A stretch of 64,000 nucleotides of DNA from Lepraria neglecta (lineage: Eukaryota > Ascomycota > Lecanoromycetes > Lecanorales > Stereocaulaceae), in NCBI GenBank assembly GCA_033220425.1, contig CM065648.1, positions 2,108,001-2,172,000 on the forward strand, given 5' to 3'. Under the pieces are notes generated by a model. It searched no databases. It was given only the letters and a program-made list of their open reading frames with translations, and was not told the origin of the DNA. The position numbers were made by a program, and so were the translations under genes. This document shows positions 45,668-57,595 of the stretch, piece by piece. Numbering within the stretch: the first letter of the stretch is position 1; every line of letters starts with the position of its first letter.

Positions 45668-47665
45668 TCAAACAGCACTCATCATGACATCGTCAAAACT
45701 CATCACACCGGTGTTAGCTTCACCAGAAGCTTGTTTTATCAGCTTTTCGTAGCTCTCCCCCCGACAGACGATATCGACTTCATAAGGCTTGGGCTTCCAA
45801 ACAAGAATCACTGTAGCAAAGCTTGTCAGCACCCAAATCTTCGCATTACCGCTGACAATATGTATTTCTTACTCCGCTTGTCCTTCATATCCAGCGGATG
45901 ACCTGGCTTAGGTTTTATGTCATATGCCCACAGGAGTCTCGAGATGACGATGAATAACGAAGCTTCGGCAACGTGGACGCCTGGGCACATACGCCTTCCG
46001 AATCCATAGTGAAAATGATCGCGTTGGAGATGATCCTTTGACACTGCTGAAACCGCGGCGTGAGAATCATCGCCCTTGAAGCGATCGGGCTCGAATGCTT
46101 CTGCGTCTGGGTAGCGTTCTGGATTTCGGCTCAACGCTGGTAAATTCGGGAAGACGATGGTGCCTTTTTGGATAATCTTGCCCTCGTAGACGTCGTCTTT
46201 GGTTGCACAATGTGGAATGCCTAGAGAGTGTATCTGGTCAGGATACTATTCAACGCTCTTCTGACTGGAAAGGGAGTCGAAACTGGAATGAGACTTGCCT
46301 AGGCTACCAATAGGGCCAAATCTATGGACCTCCTTAATCAAACTTCTAATGTAAGGGAGATATTTCTCGTCCTCCCAAGTTGGCATACGGGAGGGTCCAA
46401 CGACGTGGTCGAGTTCTGTACACATTGAGAGCCTGTCTGTACAGCTTGAAGACATGGGCACCTCACCTTCGTGGGCCTTGCGGACTGCCTCCGGATTCAG
46501 GGCCATGATCTTGAAGAAGCTCTGCAGTACACTGGCCGTGGTATCGGCACCTGCTCCGATGAGCATTGCAAGGATATGTACGGCTTTTAAGTCGCTTATG
46601 CCCTCCTCCTTTTCCTGTATCTAAGTCTCGATAAGTCTCCATACTAGGAACAATGAGGAGACTAGTAGATATGCAAACCTCGAGGAGTAATTTGCCAAAA
46701 CAGTCTGGCGCACGGCCAGCTTGTACTGCCTTGCGTAGCGTAGTTAGAAAAGCAAGATGCAGTTCCGATTCTCGCCCGACCAGTGGAGCCAGCTTCCGAT
46801 GCCATGGCTGGAGGGCGAGAGGAAGGTGTTGGAGAGCCGGGATAAAGTCAATAGGAAGAGTTCCAGGCTCGAAATCTGTCGTTCGTGTCAACGATATGTC
46901 AATGGCCAACTTTGTACGATGTGTGATCCCTACATTTCATCTCGACATCCCAGATCTGATTGAACTCTATCAAGATAGGATGGTCCAAACTATCCAGCCG
47001 CACACCATAAACAGCGCTGAATATCACACTCATGGTGTACCTTTCGACGCTGCGCTGAAAATCATTGGGTCGACATAATAGGCTCTCAATTATTACTTTC
47101 GACTCATGATCCTGATATTTCTGGAACAATGCCGCGGGCTGGGCGCTAAGGTAGTTGTTGTACAATTTACGAATGAAACGAAAGTCGTTACCGGCGGGCG
47201 TGGATACAAGTCTCCAAGGCCACAGATTGTTGCGGAAGTCATTCTGCTCTGGGCGCGAGGAATATATGGCCCCTCTCTGATGCACAACGTGAGCTAGACG
47301 TTTGCAGCATCTGATAATGAGGACTTTCTTACTTCGTTTAATAATTCTCTCGCAGCTCGAGGATGGCTGATGATGACAACAGGCGTCGAGCCAAAGGACA
47401 GTGCGCAGATATTTCCCCATCTGTCGCTGATTCGCAGAAGCTCTCCATCAGGATCTTGCTTGAGCCGTCTCAGTGTCCCTACGTTTCCTAGGAGAGGAAT
47501 TGGAGTGGGTCCATGGAAACGATTCTGCTTGGCTCTTGACCACGCGAGAAACCTTAAATAGAGAAGCCCCAACAGAGATGCAGCGACAAAGCAAAATTCA
47601 GAGGCTGAGAGGCTGCTTCTTTCAAGAACACGGTCCAACATCGAGCTCAACGCTTCTATATACAT
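45668..47665 (-). CDS. Cytochrome P450, microsomal, O-methylsterigmatocystin-oxidoreductase-like, 7 exons
   Basis: Exons 47665-47333, 47276-46934, 46875-46679, 46620-46467, 46415-46299, 46220-45873 and 45810-45668 join in frame to 544 residues. N-terminal anchor ASEFCFVAASLLGLLYLRFL, then the hinge HGPTPIPLLGN. I-helix AGADTT at 314-319, ExxR (EVHR) at 371-374, haem loop YGFGRRMCPG with the cysteine near 460, and the typical GIPHCATKDDVYEGK stretch. The fifth intron (46298-46221) uses a GC donor (G|GCAAGT). All catalytic motifs are intact. It resembles the group-I fungal P450s named after OrdA. The substrate is unknown; a cluster intermediate is likely given the neighbours. Confidence 0.9.
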
Positions 47666-48638
47666 AAAGACACGTCAATATATTTCCCATGGCCCAAGCT
47701 CTTCCCTTGGTAGAGATCGTAGATGGAAATGTGCAAGCTGACGCCAAAGTCAAAGGCTCGATTGCAACAGCTAGATCAGACAATTGAGGTGGTTCGTATG
47801 GAACAGAGCCAGCGGCAACGTATATTCAGATCAATGTAAATGAACCTACGTCACAGGATATTACCTGCAAGATGCCGATTGAAAAGATCAGGGAGCTGGT
47901 AAGTGTCGTTGGCTTATGCCTATTGAATGACAGGATTAATACGGAAAATCCTGTATTTTACAGATGCGCCAGGTTTACACATGCATGAGCCGGAGGTTGG
48001 ATCAGCATTCTCTAGTTTCTTCACACTCACCAATGATATCACCCAGACGCTGCGCTACGCCGAAGTCCCCAGCACTACATGTTTCGGTTGTAAGCAGCCA
48101 CAAGTGTCATTGACAAGACCGAAAATGTAGCTGCCTTGTAAAAGCACAGATGCAGATCTTCTAAGTATGCATGGCTGCGGCGTCGTTTTTAGGACTACGT
48201 GCCGCCCTCAAGTGGATAGCCTAACGGGAACGATATTATATGTGACCTTTCCGTTACGGGTTATAGCCACGTCATTCACTAATCGGCGACATAAGGCACG
48301 ACGTAATTGCATGGATCACTCCATACACGTGCAGACTTGGGATACGCCCGAAAAGCATGGTTCCTATATGGTGCACACGGCTTAGACGCAGTGTATCCTA
48401 GAACCCTGCTTCAAACGCACATCGATGCTTTCGACGGTGGAGATTATTACTCTGATATCATCGTTGTGTTTTGATCGCTCCCGATCTAGGAGGGCTTTGC
48501 AGAGACAATTGTTATAGGAGGAGAAAGAAATATCACTGAACTCCACCGTGGCCCGTAGACCACCCTAAATTAACAAGAAACGCTACTGATGATGCCAGTG
48601 GCCTGTACACGAGGCCTGGGACTGAATTGCAGCCAGAA
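47666..48638. other. Intergenic region with a possible gene relic
   Basis: A plus-strand stretch at about 47795-47900 (TYIQINVNEPTSQ...MPIEKIREL) ends at a good GTAAGT, with an ACAG acceptor at about 47964 and a further frame DAPGLHMHEPEVGS. It is too short and interrupted to call a gene; possibly a decayed cluster member. Confidence 0.25.
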
Positions 48639-50070
48639 TCATACCATATAATCGTGTCGAGAGATGCTGGATTGCACTGCAATACCAGTAGTGGGCGGCT
48701 CTATATGTGCCATTTGCATAGCCGTCTCCACATTCGCTAGATATCTGTGTCCTCCAGTGTTGCCATCATAGACTGGAACGGACGCTGCAGACGAATCGTC
48801 GTCAGAGCTCGGGGATCGCTTAAGATGGCTTTCATCATGCTCAGTGCTCTGTGTCCTGGAACGCAAGGAGCCCATGACCCTTCGCTGAATGCTGCGAATT
48901 ATGCTCTCGGCACCCTTCTTGTTCATCAATGGCCGCAGAGTGGGTAAACAAGCACTGATAATGCCCACTCCTGCTTCAACGGCTGCCCAGTAGAAGGCTG
49001 GGCATTGCACGTCTATTTGCATTTTGTTAGCACCTGGACAAGAAACTAGGTATAGAGGCTCACAGCTGTGATCAAGGCTTGTAGAGGTGACTGCCTCGTT
49101 GACAGCCGTAACGCGCGCAATACCTGCAGCCACAACAAGTCCACCGAGGAGAAAGATACCGCAGATGGACAGCTTCTGGTGAAGAGGCATCTGCAATTGT
49201 GATACCGGATACCACGGTAGAACCAAAATCATGGCTAGAAAGCTTGTCAGCAGTCCATACGAGATAGACCAGAGATTTGCGCACACCATCTAATATCACG
49301 TCTGAGATTGTCATTGACCAGAAAAGTTTGGCGACCTCAATACAAGCCTTTTCGGATGTAGCAGAGTGTGCCCAGTTGTTCTTCAAAGGGACGCAGTCCA
49401 CTAGATAGGTTAGAAACATTCCATTCGGCAAGATTTGAGCAACATCTTACAGAAATTGCCGAAGAAGAACCCTACAGTCCACATCGTGCTGAGAACCAAG
49501 AGAGCCCAATTGGTGACTTGGAATACCTTTCCGAGGAATATTCTTCTATAGAACAAGAGAACACTGATTTTGGTAATACCAGGTCCAAGTGCTGCGAGCC
49601 ACTGTACAACCCATATAGTCTAATACGACAACTTAGTAACAGATTATAGGCACAGATGCAGCATGTTGGCAAGGCATACCTTTCCACGCACCATAAGCTG
49701 CGCCATGGCTTTCGCAGGATCCATGCTTGTCCCAAGACCATGGGGCGACATCACTTCGTGCGTACCCAGCTTACCCTCCAAAGCGCCTGCGAACCTTATA
49801 AGCCGAGGTTCTACCCATTAAACTTGTGATTTTACTCACCAACAAGACAATCAGCGCACATTGCGAGAACAAAAACCTGTTCGAGCTTTAGTTTTCACTT
49901 CCAAACATCCAGGAAGGATATCATACCAAGGCAACAAGAATAGTCCAATCATCGGCACCGTACCCCACCTTACGGTTTCGACGTGCCAGGAACCGAAGTC
50001 CCACGGCAATTGTCGAGAGTACCGCCATTAGGATACCAATGGCAACTGTTACGGCCTGCCGATTTGCCAT
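48639..50070 (-). CDS. Fungal rhodopsin-like (PTH11/SAT4-type) integral membrane protein, 6 or 7 exons
   Basis: Exons 50070-49927, 49876-49840, 49786-49680, 49619-49451, 49400-49287 and 49234-48639 give 388 residues. Several hydrophobic helices are visible. Hallmarks of the fungal rhodopsin-like domain are RFLARRNRKVGYGADDW near residue 29, ITKISVLLFYRRIF, ISDVILDAMILVLP, and AVEAGVGIISACLPTLRPL. The C-terminal tail is soluble and serine-rich. A GTGAGC...GCTAAC...TAG stretch of 51 nt at about 49012-49065 is in frame and may be a seventh-exon intron; removing it gives 371 residues. Such proteins often sit in biosynthetic clusters without a proven role; they may be receptors or transporters. 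Confidence 0.82.
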
Positions 50071-51407
50071 GGCGAGCAAGATTCACCGTTCAACGTGGAT
50101 CAAACCAGATGAGGGTTCTCAAAAGTTTCCTTAGACGTAAGATGGAACCAGGGTTGGGAAAAGAAGCAAACGAGAGAGATCTTTGAGCAGAGATGAGGAG
50201 ATGAGCTCGCAGAACGGAAAGTTTGCGTGTTATCAGGAGTAAAGCCAGCCGTGATACATAGTAATAATGAGACTGCAAATAAGTTATAACCAAACGGCAT
50301 AGCTTGCGACTTTACCACGCCTTGAGATCTACGGTATCTAGCTGCAAGTCGACACAGACTTGCATGTTTCATGCAATATCGAACCCAAGTGGTCGAACGG
50401 CAGGTGCCCGGAGCTGACACACTTGACGTCACATTATGAGACGCTGTGGCTGAATGTTGCCTGGCTCGAGTGGAGAGATGGTGTATAGCTCCGGATAAGC
50501 ACATCTGCCAGTTGCCCAACTGTTAGGTCTAAATCGACGAAATCGGCAGATCTACGGCTGAAGGATCCAGGATGCACCGACGATCGCAACGCTATGCGGC
50601 GCAGAACTGAGAAGAGGAATGTTTTCGTGCCGTCGATTGATTTCCCCTCATTGGGATGGTGGGGGATAAGGTAGCTGTGTTAGCTATCTCCTCTGTAGAC
50701 TACTGCACAGGCTCTTCAGCTCCAGCGACACTAAGGAGACTAAGGTAAGGTAGCGCCTGAGCTAGAGATGCTGAGTCAGCCACCTGGTCCTCTCAGGCCG
50801 TTCTTTCATCGGATTATCTTGGCATGGAAAGCTTAGTTTCACGCCGTCTGCTCCTACGGATCGCGACTGCTCGAAACAAGATCATCCTGTGGGATGCGAT
50901 CTGCATCTGCTTAATTGCTCTATCGTCAGCTGGGGGGCCTAACTTTATCAACATCCTACGCTAAAACCTGTCAACAGCCAATCTTATCACTCTTTGCATC
51001 CTGAGCCTGTTGGCTTCGGCTGACACCAATTCTGTTCGCCTAGCCCTGCCTCGCTGGCCTCTACAGCCTCGCAACGTGCATTGTCGTGATGCTGTCGATC
51101 GCTAAGTACCACTGACGTGACCATGCATCCTCGGATCAAGCCGATGGCTCGGCAGATAGTTGTGTGGAAGTGTATAGTGAAGAGGGGAATGTGCCGTCAT
51201 GCACCTCCCTCAAAGTTAGGTATGCCTTGTACGATTGTGACAAGTTCTAACTTGACGGATACGACCTTCCTTATGTACCTTATGTATCGTATGGAAATGG
51301 GTCCTAGCACGAACTCGGGTCTCGCTGCATCAAAACAGCGCCCCCTGATTTCTTGAGATCAGTACAGCAGGATACTCAAAACATTGCAGTCGTTTGTGCG
51401 TGTCAGC
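50071..51407. other. Divergent intergenic region (1.3 kb)
   Basis: Lies between the membrane protein (minus) and the methyltransferase (plus), so it should hold both promoters. Short frames at 50090-50519 and 51117-51356 have no recognisable content. No clear operator identified. Confidence 0.45.
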
Positions 51408-52814
51408 ATGGCGGATTACAATGACCTCAAAGTCCAGTTGGATGCTGCAGCTGAAAGCCTGTCCAAGGGAAACGTGAACATTGATAATGAGGGACGAAAG
51501 TCTCTCATCGCAGCATGCGACAAGCTGAAAGCTACCCTCGAATCCCCCCTTGATGTTGCTTTCAGACTCGTATTTTCGGTATGCCAGCCGCTTATAAGCC
51601 CTCAGCTCATTTAAAAGAAACGGACACAAAGCTGAACCGGAAGTTACAACAATAGATCCACCAGCCAGCTGCTGTCCGAGTTGCAATGGAGCTCGGTGTC
51701 TTCAATGTTATGGCCATGGCAAAGGAGCCGACTTCCAACCTTGACTATCTTGCGACCAAAACGGGCGCGGACCCTCTTCTCATAGGTGAGGCCATGAAAT
51801 CTGATCCCATGATGCTCGAGCTTGTCTAGAACTGTGTCCCAGCTAGGACCATGAGGATCCTGTCCGCTATGAGAATCTTCAATGAGATGGGCGAAAATGC
51901 CTGGTCCTCTACCCCTGCTGCAAAGGCTTTCGTTGATGGCTCACCCCTGGGACAAGCTCTACTCCATTTGTTCGTATTCACTATCTAGTTTGAAATGTTT
52001 TGGTTGTGAGACATAAGCTGAATTTTCTAGCCATGACGTCCACGGAAGTGTGCTTGTGAAGCTACCAGAATACTTTCGCCAGAATGGGTTTTCAAATCCA
52101 AGCAATGCGTCGGCAGGACCTTTCCAGTATGCATTTGGAACAGATCTTCACCATTTCGACTGGCTGAAGCAGAACCCGAGACAATTGAAGGCCTTTAATT
52201 CACTTATGACAGCGCAGCGACGAGACAAAGGTGAAGATTGGTTCAACTACTTTCCAGTGGAAGAACGCCTGGCCTCTAATCGTACGGCTGACAAAGAATC
52301 GCCACTCCTAGTTGATGTTGGCGGAGGCCTGGGAACCGATCTGACTGCATTCAGGACCAAGTATCCGCATATTGATGGAAGACTAATTTTGCAAGACCTG
52401 CCAGAAGTCATCGCAGGCACTAAGGATCTTGGAGCGGGCATCGAACCTATGGGCCACGACTTCTTTACACCGCAAACAGTAGCAGGAGCCCGAGCCTACT
52501 ACCTTCGGACAATCCTTCATGACTGGCCTGACAAAGAAGCCAAGCTTATCCTCCAGAATATCCTCCAAGCCATGGCGCCAGATTCCATCCTTCTTCTCAA
52601 CGAATACGTTCTTCCCGACTCCGGAGTCCCTTTGTTTCCTGGTCAACTTGACCTCTCGATGATGGCTATGTTCTCCTCCTTGGAAAGAACCAAGCGACAA
52701 TGGGAGGATCTGTTGAATTCCGCAGGTTTCGAAGTCCTGAAGATATGGGCTCCCCAAGTAATGGACGTTGGGCATGCGAGTTTAATTGAGGCTCGCCCTA
52801 AGCATATGTCTTGA
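51408..52814 (+). CDS. SAM-dependent O-methyltransferase (COMT-like), 4 exons
   Basis: Exons 51408-51578, 51656-51785, 51843-51969 and 52031-52814 give 403 residues. N-terminal dimerisation region with HQPAAVRVAMELGVFNVM, the winged-helix part ADPLLIARTMRIL, SAM-binding motif LVDVGGGLGTDL (glycines at about 240-244), and HDWPD with the likely catalytic-base histidine near residue 306. A TAG at about 51824 falls in the second intron, not in the coding sequence. The donor of intron 3 is GTTCGT, weaker than usual. An in-frame ATG at 51384 is an alternative start. The family methylates phenolic oxygens; here the prenylated or unprenylated aromatic core is the obvious target. Confidence 0.9.
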
Positions 52815-53696
52815 TATGGTATCTGAGCTTTGTTGGAGGGTTAAGATCCATCGTAGCTCTGTATGGTAAAGGGTATAAAAGTGAATTTTTATTGGTATTG
52901 AAAGGGTATCGCGCTCGGAATAGCGGTAAAAATGGAGGAGTCGCGCTATTGAGTGTCTGTTTTCCGGCTATATAAGCTAATGCAGTCCTAGCCTCCCCGG
53001 GGCACCTGATCATCAGCCCGCTATCTGGACAGAGATCCTTGAAACAATGGGAAAGGTTAATACTCGGAGATTTCCCTCTTGATGAGCACTAACGATAAGC
53101 ACTAGTGGAGGGCTAATTGCGTTGACTAGTCCAAGTGCTCCGATCACTTAGATGGGCTTTAAAAAGCTGCTATGCATGGTCATTGCCTAGACAAGGATGA
53201 CGGAAGGAACCTTTCTAAGTCAACAGCTGAAGCGTCCTTCGTGCCACGCCGTGCTGCACAGCCATGGTTCCAGCCGGGGACTACTAAGTCAGGAACATTC
53301 CTTAAGCCGCTTTCGTCACAATTCAGCGTCATAAGCATGCATAATGCCCTTCCACGTTGCGGCACAGACGTTGATGCTTTTCTGCTGAGCAGTGAGGCAA
53401 GCTATTACGCACCGAATCTTGCCCGGATCGTGTCCATACCGAGCTTTTAGTTCTCTCGTTCAATCATCATAAGCTAAATCCCACGTTTCGAATCACTGAC
53501 CTTGTAAAGGTAACAGACACGTTCTATGGAACCTAGAAGGGGATGAGATCGTCGCAGTAGGGAATATGCCGGCCCAAACAGACGGACTAGGAGCAGGTGA
53601 AATAGTGTTTACTCTATCTCTGTGACCGCATCCTTGCATCGAGGGACAGTCATATAAAATACCCGATGTTCTTCCAGAGTACATTCACTTTCAATT
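52815..53696. other. Intergenic region (0.9 kb)
   Basis: Promoter of the prenyltransferase and 3' end of the methyltransferase gene. The frame at 53172-53450 has no recognisable domain. No repeat seen. Confidence 0.45.
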
Positions 53697-54731
53697 GTGT
53701 TGAATAGCAACTCAAACTTTGGTATCATTGATATGTCTTTCTCAAAGGAAGCAATCGAGCTTCCGAGTTACAAAGAACCTACCAAAGGCCTCCTCTCTTA
53801 CCTGCCTTCATCATGGGTCCCCTATGCAGAACTCATGCGTCTTAACAAGCCGGTTGGGATCCTGAACATCTACTTCCCCTATCTATACGGCAGTTTGTTC
53901 GCAGCATGTGTTACCCAGCCTGTCATGTCTCCAACCTCTGTGCTTCTCGCAAACGCAAAGCTGTTCCCAATGGCTTTCCTCTTAAGGAGCGCCGGCTGCA
54001 CCTGGAACGACATCATAGATCGTGACCTAGACCGACAAGTGGCTCGCTGCCGCTTACGACCAATGGCTCGAGAGGCAGTTTCCCCTCGAAACGGCTACAC
54101 ATTCTTCACAGCTCAGATACTCGTGTGGTTGAGCATTGTGGTGCAGACGGACAAACCAACCATCGCTTACGCCTTATTTGCCGTCGTACTGGCGCAAATT
54201 TATCCATTCTCAAAGCGAGTCACGGACTATGCACAAGTGGTACTCGGCATTGCTCTAGCATGGGGTGTGCTCGTTGGCTGCATGCTACAAGGTGTCAATC
54301 CAGCGACACTGGTAGTGGATCAACCGTGGACAGCAGCCGCGTTGGCCTGCGTTTGCCTATCCTATATTATCTGGAGCGTCATCCACGACACCGTCTACGC
54401 CTTCCAAGATATCCAGGACGATGCAAAAGCTGGTGTCCACACCATGACACTCCGCTTTGAGAATGCAGCTCATGTTCTGCTCTCAGGGCTAGCCGTTGCA
54501 CAAGTTTGCTCGCACATGGCGACGGGTCTTATTATCGCAGCGGGGTTTTGGTATTACACAGGCACGTGTTTTAATACGGCTGCACTTTTGGCGATCATGA
54601 TATGGAAGGTGGATTTGATGGATCCGGAGCAGTGCTGGTATTGGTTTCGGTACGGATCGCTGATCATGGGTTGGACGATCACTGCTGGTTTAGCTGGGGA
54701 ATATGGGCAGAGACTTTTTGCTGTAAAGTAG
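53697..54731 (+). CDS. UbiA-family aromatic prenyltransferase, single exon
   Basis: 344 residues without introns. Typical start of fungal meroterpenoid prenyltransferases: SSWVPYAELMRLNKPVGI at residues 39-55. First aspartate-rich motif NDIIDRDLD at 104-112, second DTVYAFQDIQDD at 231-242; these bind Mg-diphosphate of the prenyl donor. Seven or more hydrophobic segments suggest a multi-pass ER membrane protein. The first Met is 12 codons before a second candidate (MSFSKEAIELP, 53733), which may be the real start. The enzyme would attach a prenyl chain (farnesyl is common in relatives) to an aromatic acceptor. It is the most telling gene for the type of product. Confidence 0.92.
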   Translation: MLNSNSNFGIIDMSFSKEAIELPSYKEPTKGLLSYLPSSWVPYAELMRLNKPVGILNIYFPYLYGSLFAACVTQPVMSPTSVLLANAKLFPMAFLLRSAGCTWNDIIDRDLDRQVARCRLRPMAREAVSPRNGYTFFTAQILVWLSIVVQTDKPTIAYALFAVVLAQIYPFSKRVTDYAQVVLGIALAWGVLVGCMLQGVNPATLVVDQPWTAAALACVCLSYIIWSVIHDTVYAFQDIQDDAKAGVHTMTLRFENAAHVLLSGLAVAQVCSHMATGLIIAAGFWYYTGTCFNTAALLAIMIWKVDLMDPEQCWYWFRYGSLIMGWTITAGLAGEYGQRLFAVK

Positions 54732-54961
54732 CGTTAGATCAAAGCTAGACCTCTTTGGCATTCGTGTGTGAAATTTATGTGTATTGTAATTATCTGATAA
54801 AGCACTTAAATCGCTTCGTATGCACGTGCCGCAGCCTCTCAAATGTGTCTTTCATATTTTGGTACTTATTGTTTGTCCAGCACGATGGCTTGACAGGTAT
54901 GCGAAACGCTTAGACGTCCTTCCAAAAAGATATCAAGAAATTCCTCCGACACTCCATCACA

Positions 54962-56416
54962 ATGGCCATACAATACGAACAGAATAGCAACACGGAAAAC
55001 CCGTCATTCAATGTCCTCGTCATAGGGGCCGGACTAGCCGGCCTTGCCACTGCAATCAGTATTCAGCAAGCAGGTCACCAAGTGACCGTCTTAGAACGGA
55101 TGCCTGAAATACGAGAGGTAAGCACCAGCACCAAAAGATCAACCAAAATCTCGTCTCGGCTGCTCAAGCTTCAGCTTAGATTGGCGCTGGTATTCAAGTT
55201 TCACCCAATGGGACAAGGCTGCTTAGAGACTGGGGCATCCTTGAAGCAGTCCAGTCCCACGCATTCCAGCCTCAGAAAACCTTCCTGCGCTCCTACCGGG
55301 GTGGTCCCCCATTAGCGGCACAGAGAATGGATATGCCTTCCATAGAGCACGATACCGCTCCATACGTGCTTCTCCACAGAGCAGACCTCCATAGGGTCCT
55401 CCGCGAAAGAGCAGAGTCTCTAGGCGCCAAGATAACGCTCAACGCAGTCATTGAGAGTATGCACATCGACACAGCCAAGCCATCCGTCAGATTGCAGGAC
55501 GGCAGAGTCTTCGAAGCAGACGTGATACTTGGCGCTGACGGCGAGCGCTCAATCTGCCGTGACAAGCTACTTGGACGAGAGGACTTTCCAAAGAATACCA
55601 ACAACCTCGTATATCGCTTTACCGTGCCAGCAAGCGAGGTACGGCAGCACAAAGACTTAATCGAACTCGTTGATCCCCCAAATGTCAATCTGTGGATGGG
55701 TCCTCGCTCGCACGTAGTTTCCTATGTGGTGAAGAAAGACGGACTGCTGAATGTCGCCTTGATGCTGCCCCAAGAACCTCAGGACAAGACGGAATATGGT
55801 GTCCAGCCAGCCGCGATAGAGGAGCTCAGAGAGGTGTTCACGCATTGGGACGAGAAGTTCGGAGCACTGCTGAACATGGCGCAGCAGAGTGCAAAATGGA
55901 CACTTTTGCATGCTGATGGGCTTGAGAAGTGGACCCATGAGAAGGGGAGATTCGCGCTGATTGGGGACTCGGCGCATGCTATGATGCCGTGCCTGTAAGC
56001 TAAAATGATTTCATGCTTTAAACTTTCGGGATTCATGGCTTGGACGAAGCTGACGTAGCTTCTGCAGCGCTCAAGGCGCTTCTCAATGCTTCGAGGATGC
56101 CGCTGTCCTAGGGACCTTGTTCGGCGCCATTCAGCGCCCGGAGCAGCTTGATGACGTTCTCAGCCTCTATGAACGTCTTCGCAAGCCACGTGCGATGGAG
56201 GTAAGGAGGAGAAGCAGCCAAGCAATGGGTGAACTGTCTATGCCGGATGGACCTGAGCAGGAAGGGCGTGACAATGAATTGTCAAGTAGCACTCCTTGCG
56301 AAGTGTTTCCGGTTTCGTTGATGGATCCATCGTTTCAGAATTGGCTGTGGGGATATAATGCAAGCGAAGAAGCCATGAATGTTTGGAAGGAGCATTCGAG
56401 AGAGGTCGTGGCTTAA
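54962..56416 (+). CDS. FAD-dependent aromatic monooxygenase (salicylate-hydroxylase type), 3 exons
   Basis: Exons 54962-55117, 55180-55994 and 56068-56416 give 439 residues. FAD-binding VLVIGAGLAG with GxGxxG at 22-27; GAGIQVSPNGTRLL right after the first intron; DG motif VILGADGERS; second FAD motif GDSAHAMMP at about 314-322; then AQGASQCFEDAAVLGTLF after the second intron. The C-terminal RKPRAMEVRRRS and SFQNWLWGYNA are typical of the family. It lies 230 bp after the prenyltransferase, same strand. Likely role: hydroxylation, possibly oxidative decarboxylation, of a phenolic core. It does not look like the epoxidases that trigger terpene cyclisation in many meroterpenoid clusters. Confidence 0.9.
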
Positions 56417-57595
56417 ATGGAAGCTGTCAAATTAGTCATGTATCAAAACTAAGTGGGCGTCGTCAACGATTGTATGTAACATTTTAACGAACTGGGGTGC
56501 TGATAATCTTGAGAATTGACGCTATTAGTCGATGTTGAAGCTGTAGCCTACATATGTGGAACAGAAAGGAGATAGGCCATCAAGGATTACATGATTCCTG
56601 TCTATTCTGAGCGCGAAGACAGCCACCCGCTGCTCCATTTTCTGCCATGAAATGCCATTCGAAACTCCTCTGGGGTATCAAACACTGACTTGCTGCTCAA
56701 GATAAAGAGAAAATGCTAGGAATGACGCTCAAGAACCTCTGAATTGCCCCCTTTTGCTGCTCTTGTGTCAGAGTTTCGATTAAGATCGAAGCTCAAATCA
56801 AGCTGCTGTTTGGTTCAGACAGGGTTTGCTGAGCCCAGGGTGTGTCATTTGTGACGTATGCTGAGCAGAGATTGCTGTAATCCCAGCTCCATTGTTGATA
56901 TTTGGTACAGTTGTGGAGGGTAGTGGAGCGGAGGGTGGTTGATTATCTGCTCTAATATTGACACTGGAGGACAGCTTGAGGCTCTCTGAGAGCGAGCTTT
57001 GGCGAGAAGCAGTGACTGCAGCAGCCGGGAATTCGGCGACCTGTCGTTGCGGAGGCAGATGTCTGGAACGGCTAACAGCTGTGGCTACTGGAGCGCCGGA
57101 TGCAGAATCGCAAGCTCTAAGCTGACTTTGTGTCCTCTTACTTGCATGTTTGGCCTGGAGAATGACGACGGTGCCGGGCTCACTGGAGCCGGAGATGGCG
57201 ACTCACTAGCTCCATCGAAGCTAGGAATTTGCCTGGATGATCGATTGAGCCCGGTTTGTGTAGTTGAAGGCGCTGAAGCCGGGGGTCCATTGGACGCGGC
57301 TTTAGGGTAGGTTTTAGGGGCCGTTAGTGCCCATGGCGCCCTGTCTCTTTAGCCGCCGTTACGCCATCAAGAATTGAATTTGTTTAGGGCTGCATTTCAG
57401 ACATCATCGATTTTTGTTAGAACGGCACTCCCAATTGACGTACTGCTCCTTGCCTTCGTTCGTTCCCGTGCTTAACGAGATGCGTTCTGCATTTATGCCT
57501 CTAACTATGTTGGAATAACGCCCGCTCCCAACGATCACCCACTGTGTCGTATGAGAGTACAATGATGAAAGTGCCGCCGTACTTCACTTGAGGAG
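56417..57595. other. Intergenic region between the cluster and FIG4 (1.2 kb)
   Basis: No gene supported. The frame 56999-57310 has no homology I recognise. Probably the cluster border and the FIG4 promoter. Confidence 0.45.

Noticed and set aside
50090-50519. Two minus-strand ORFs in the divergent intergenic region
   Set aside because: No domain, poor context, overlap the likely promoters and 5' UTRs.
51785-51842. Premature stop making the methyltransferase a pseudogene
   Set aside because: The TAG lies in a GTGAGG...CCCAG intron; splicing restores LLIARTMRIL and a full-length frame.
53172-53450. 92-residue ORF before the UbiA gene
   Set aside because: Nothing on protein level suggests a gene; matched by an equally long frame on the other strand.
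54962-56416. Meroterpenoid epoxidase role for the FAD enzyme
   Set aside because: The N-terminal and GAGIQVSPNG patterns fit salicylate-hydroxylase-type aromatic monooxygenases, not the PaxM-type epoxidases.
56999-57310. 103-residue ORF before FIG4
   Set aside because: No recognised content; lies in the expected FIG4 promoter.
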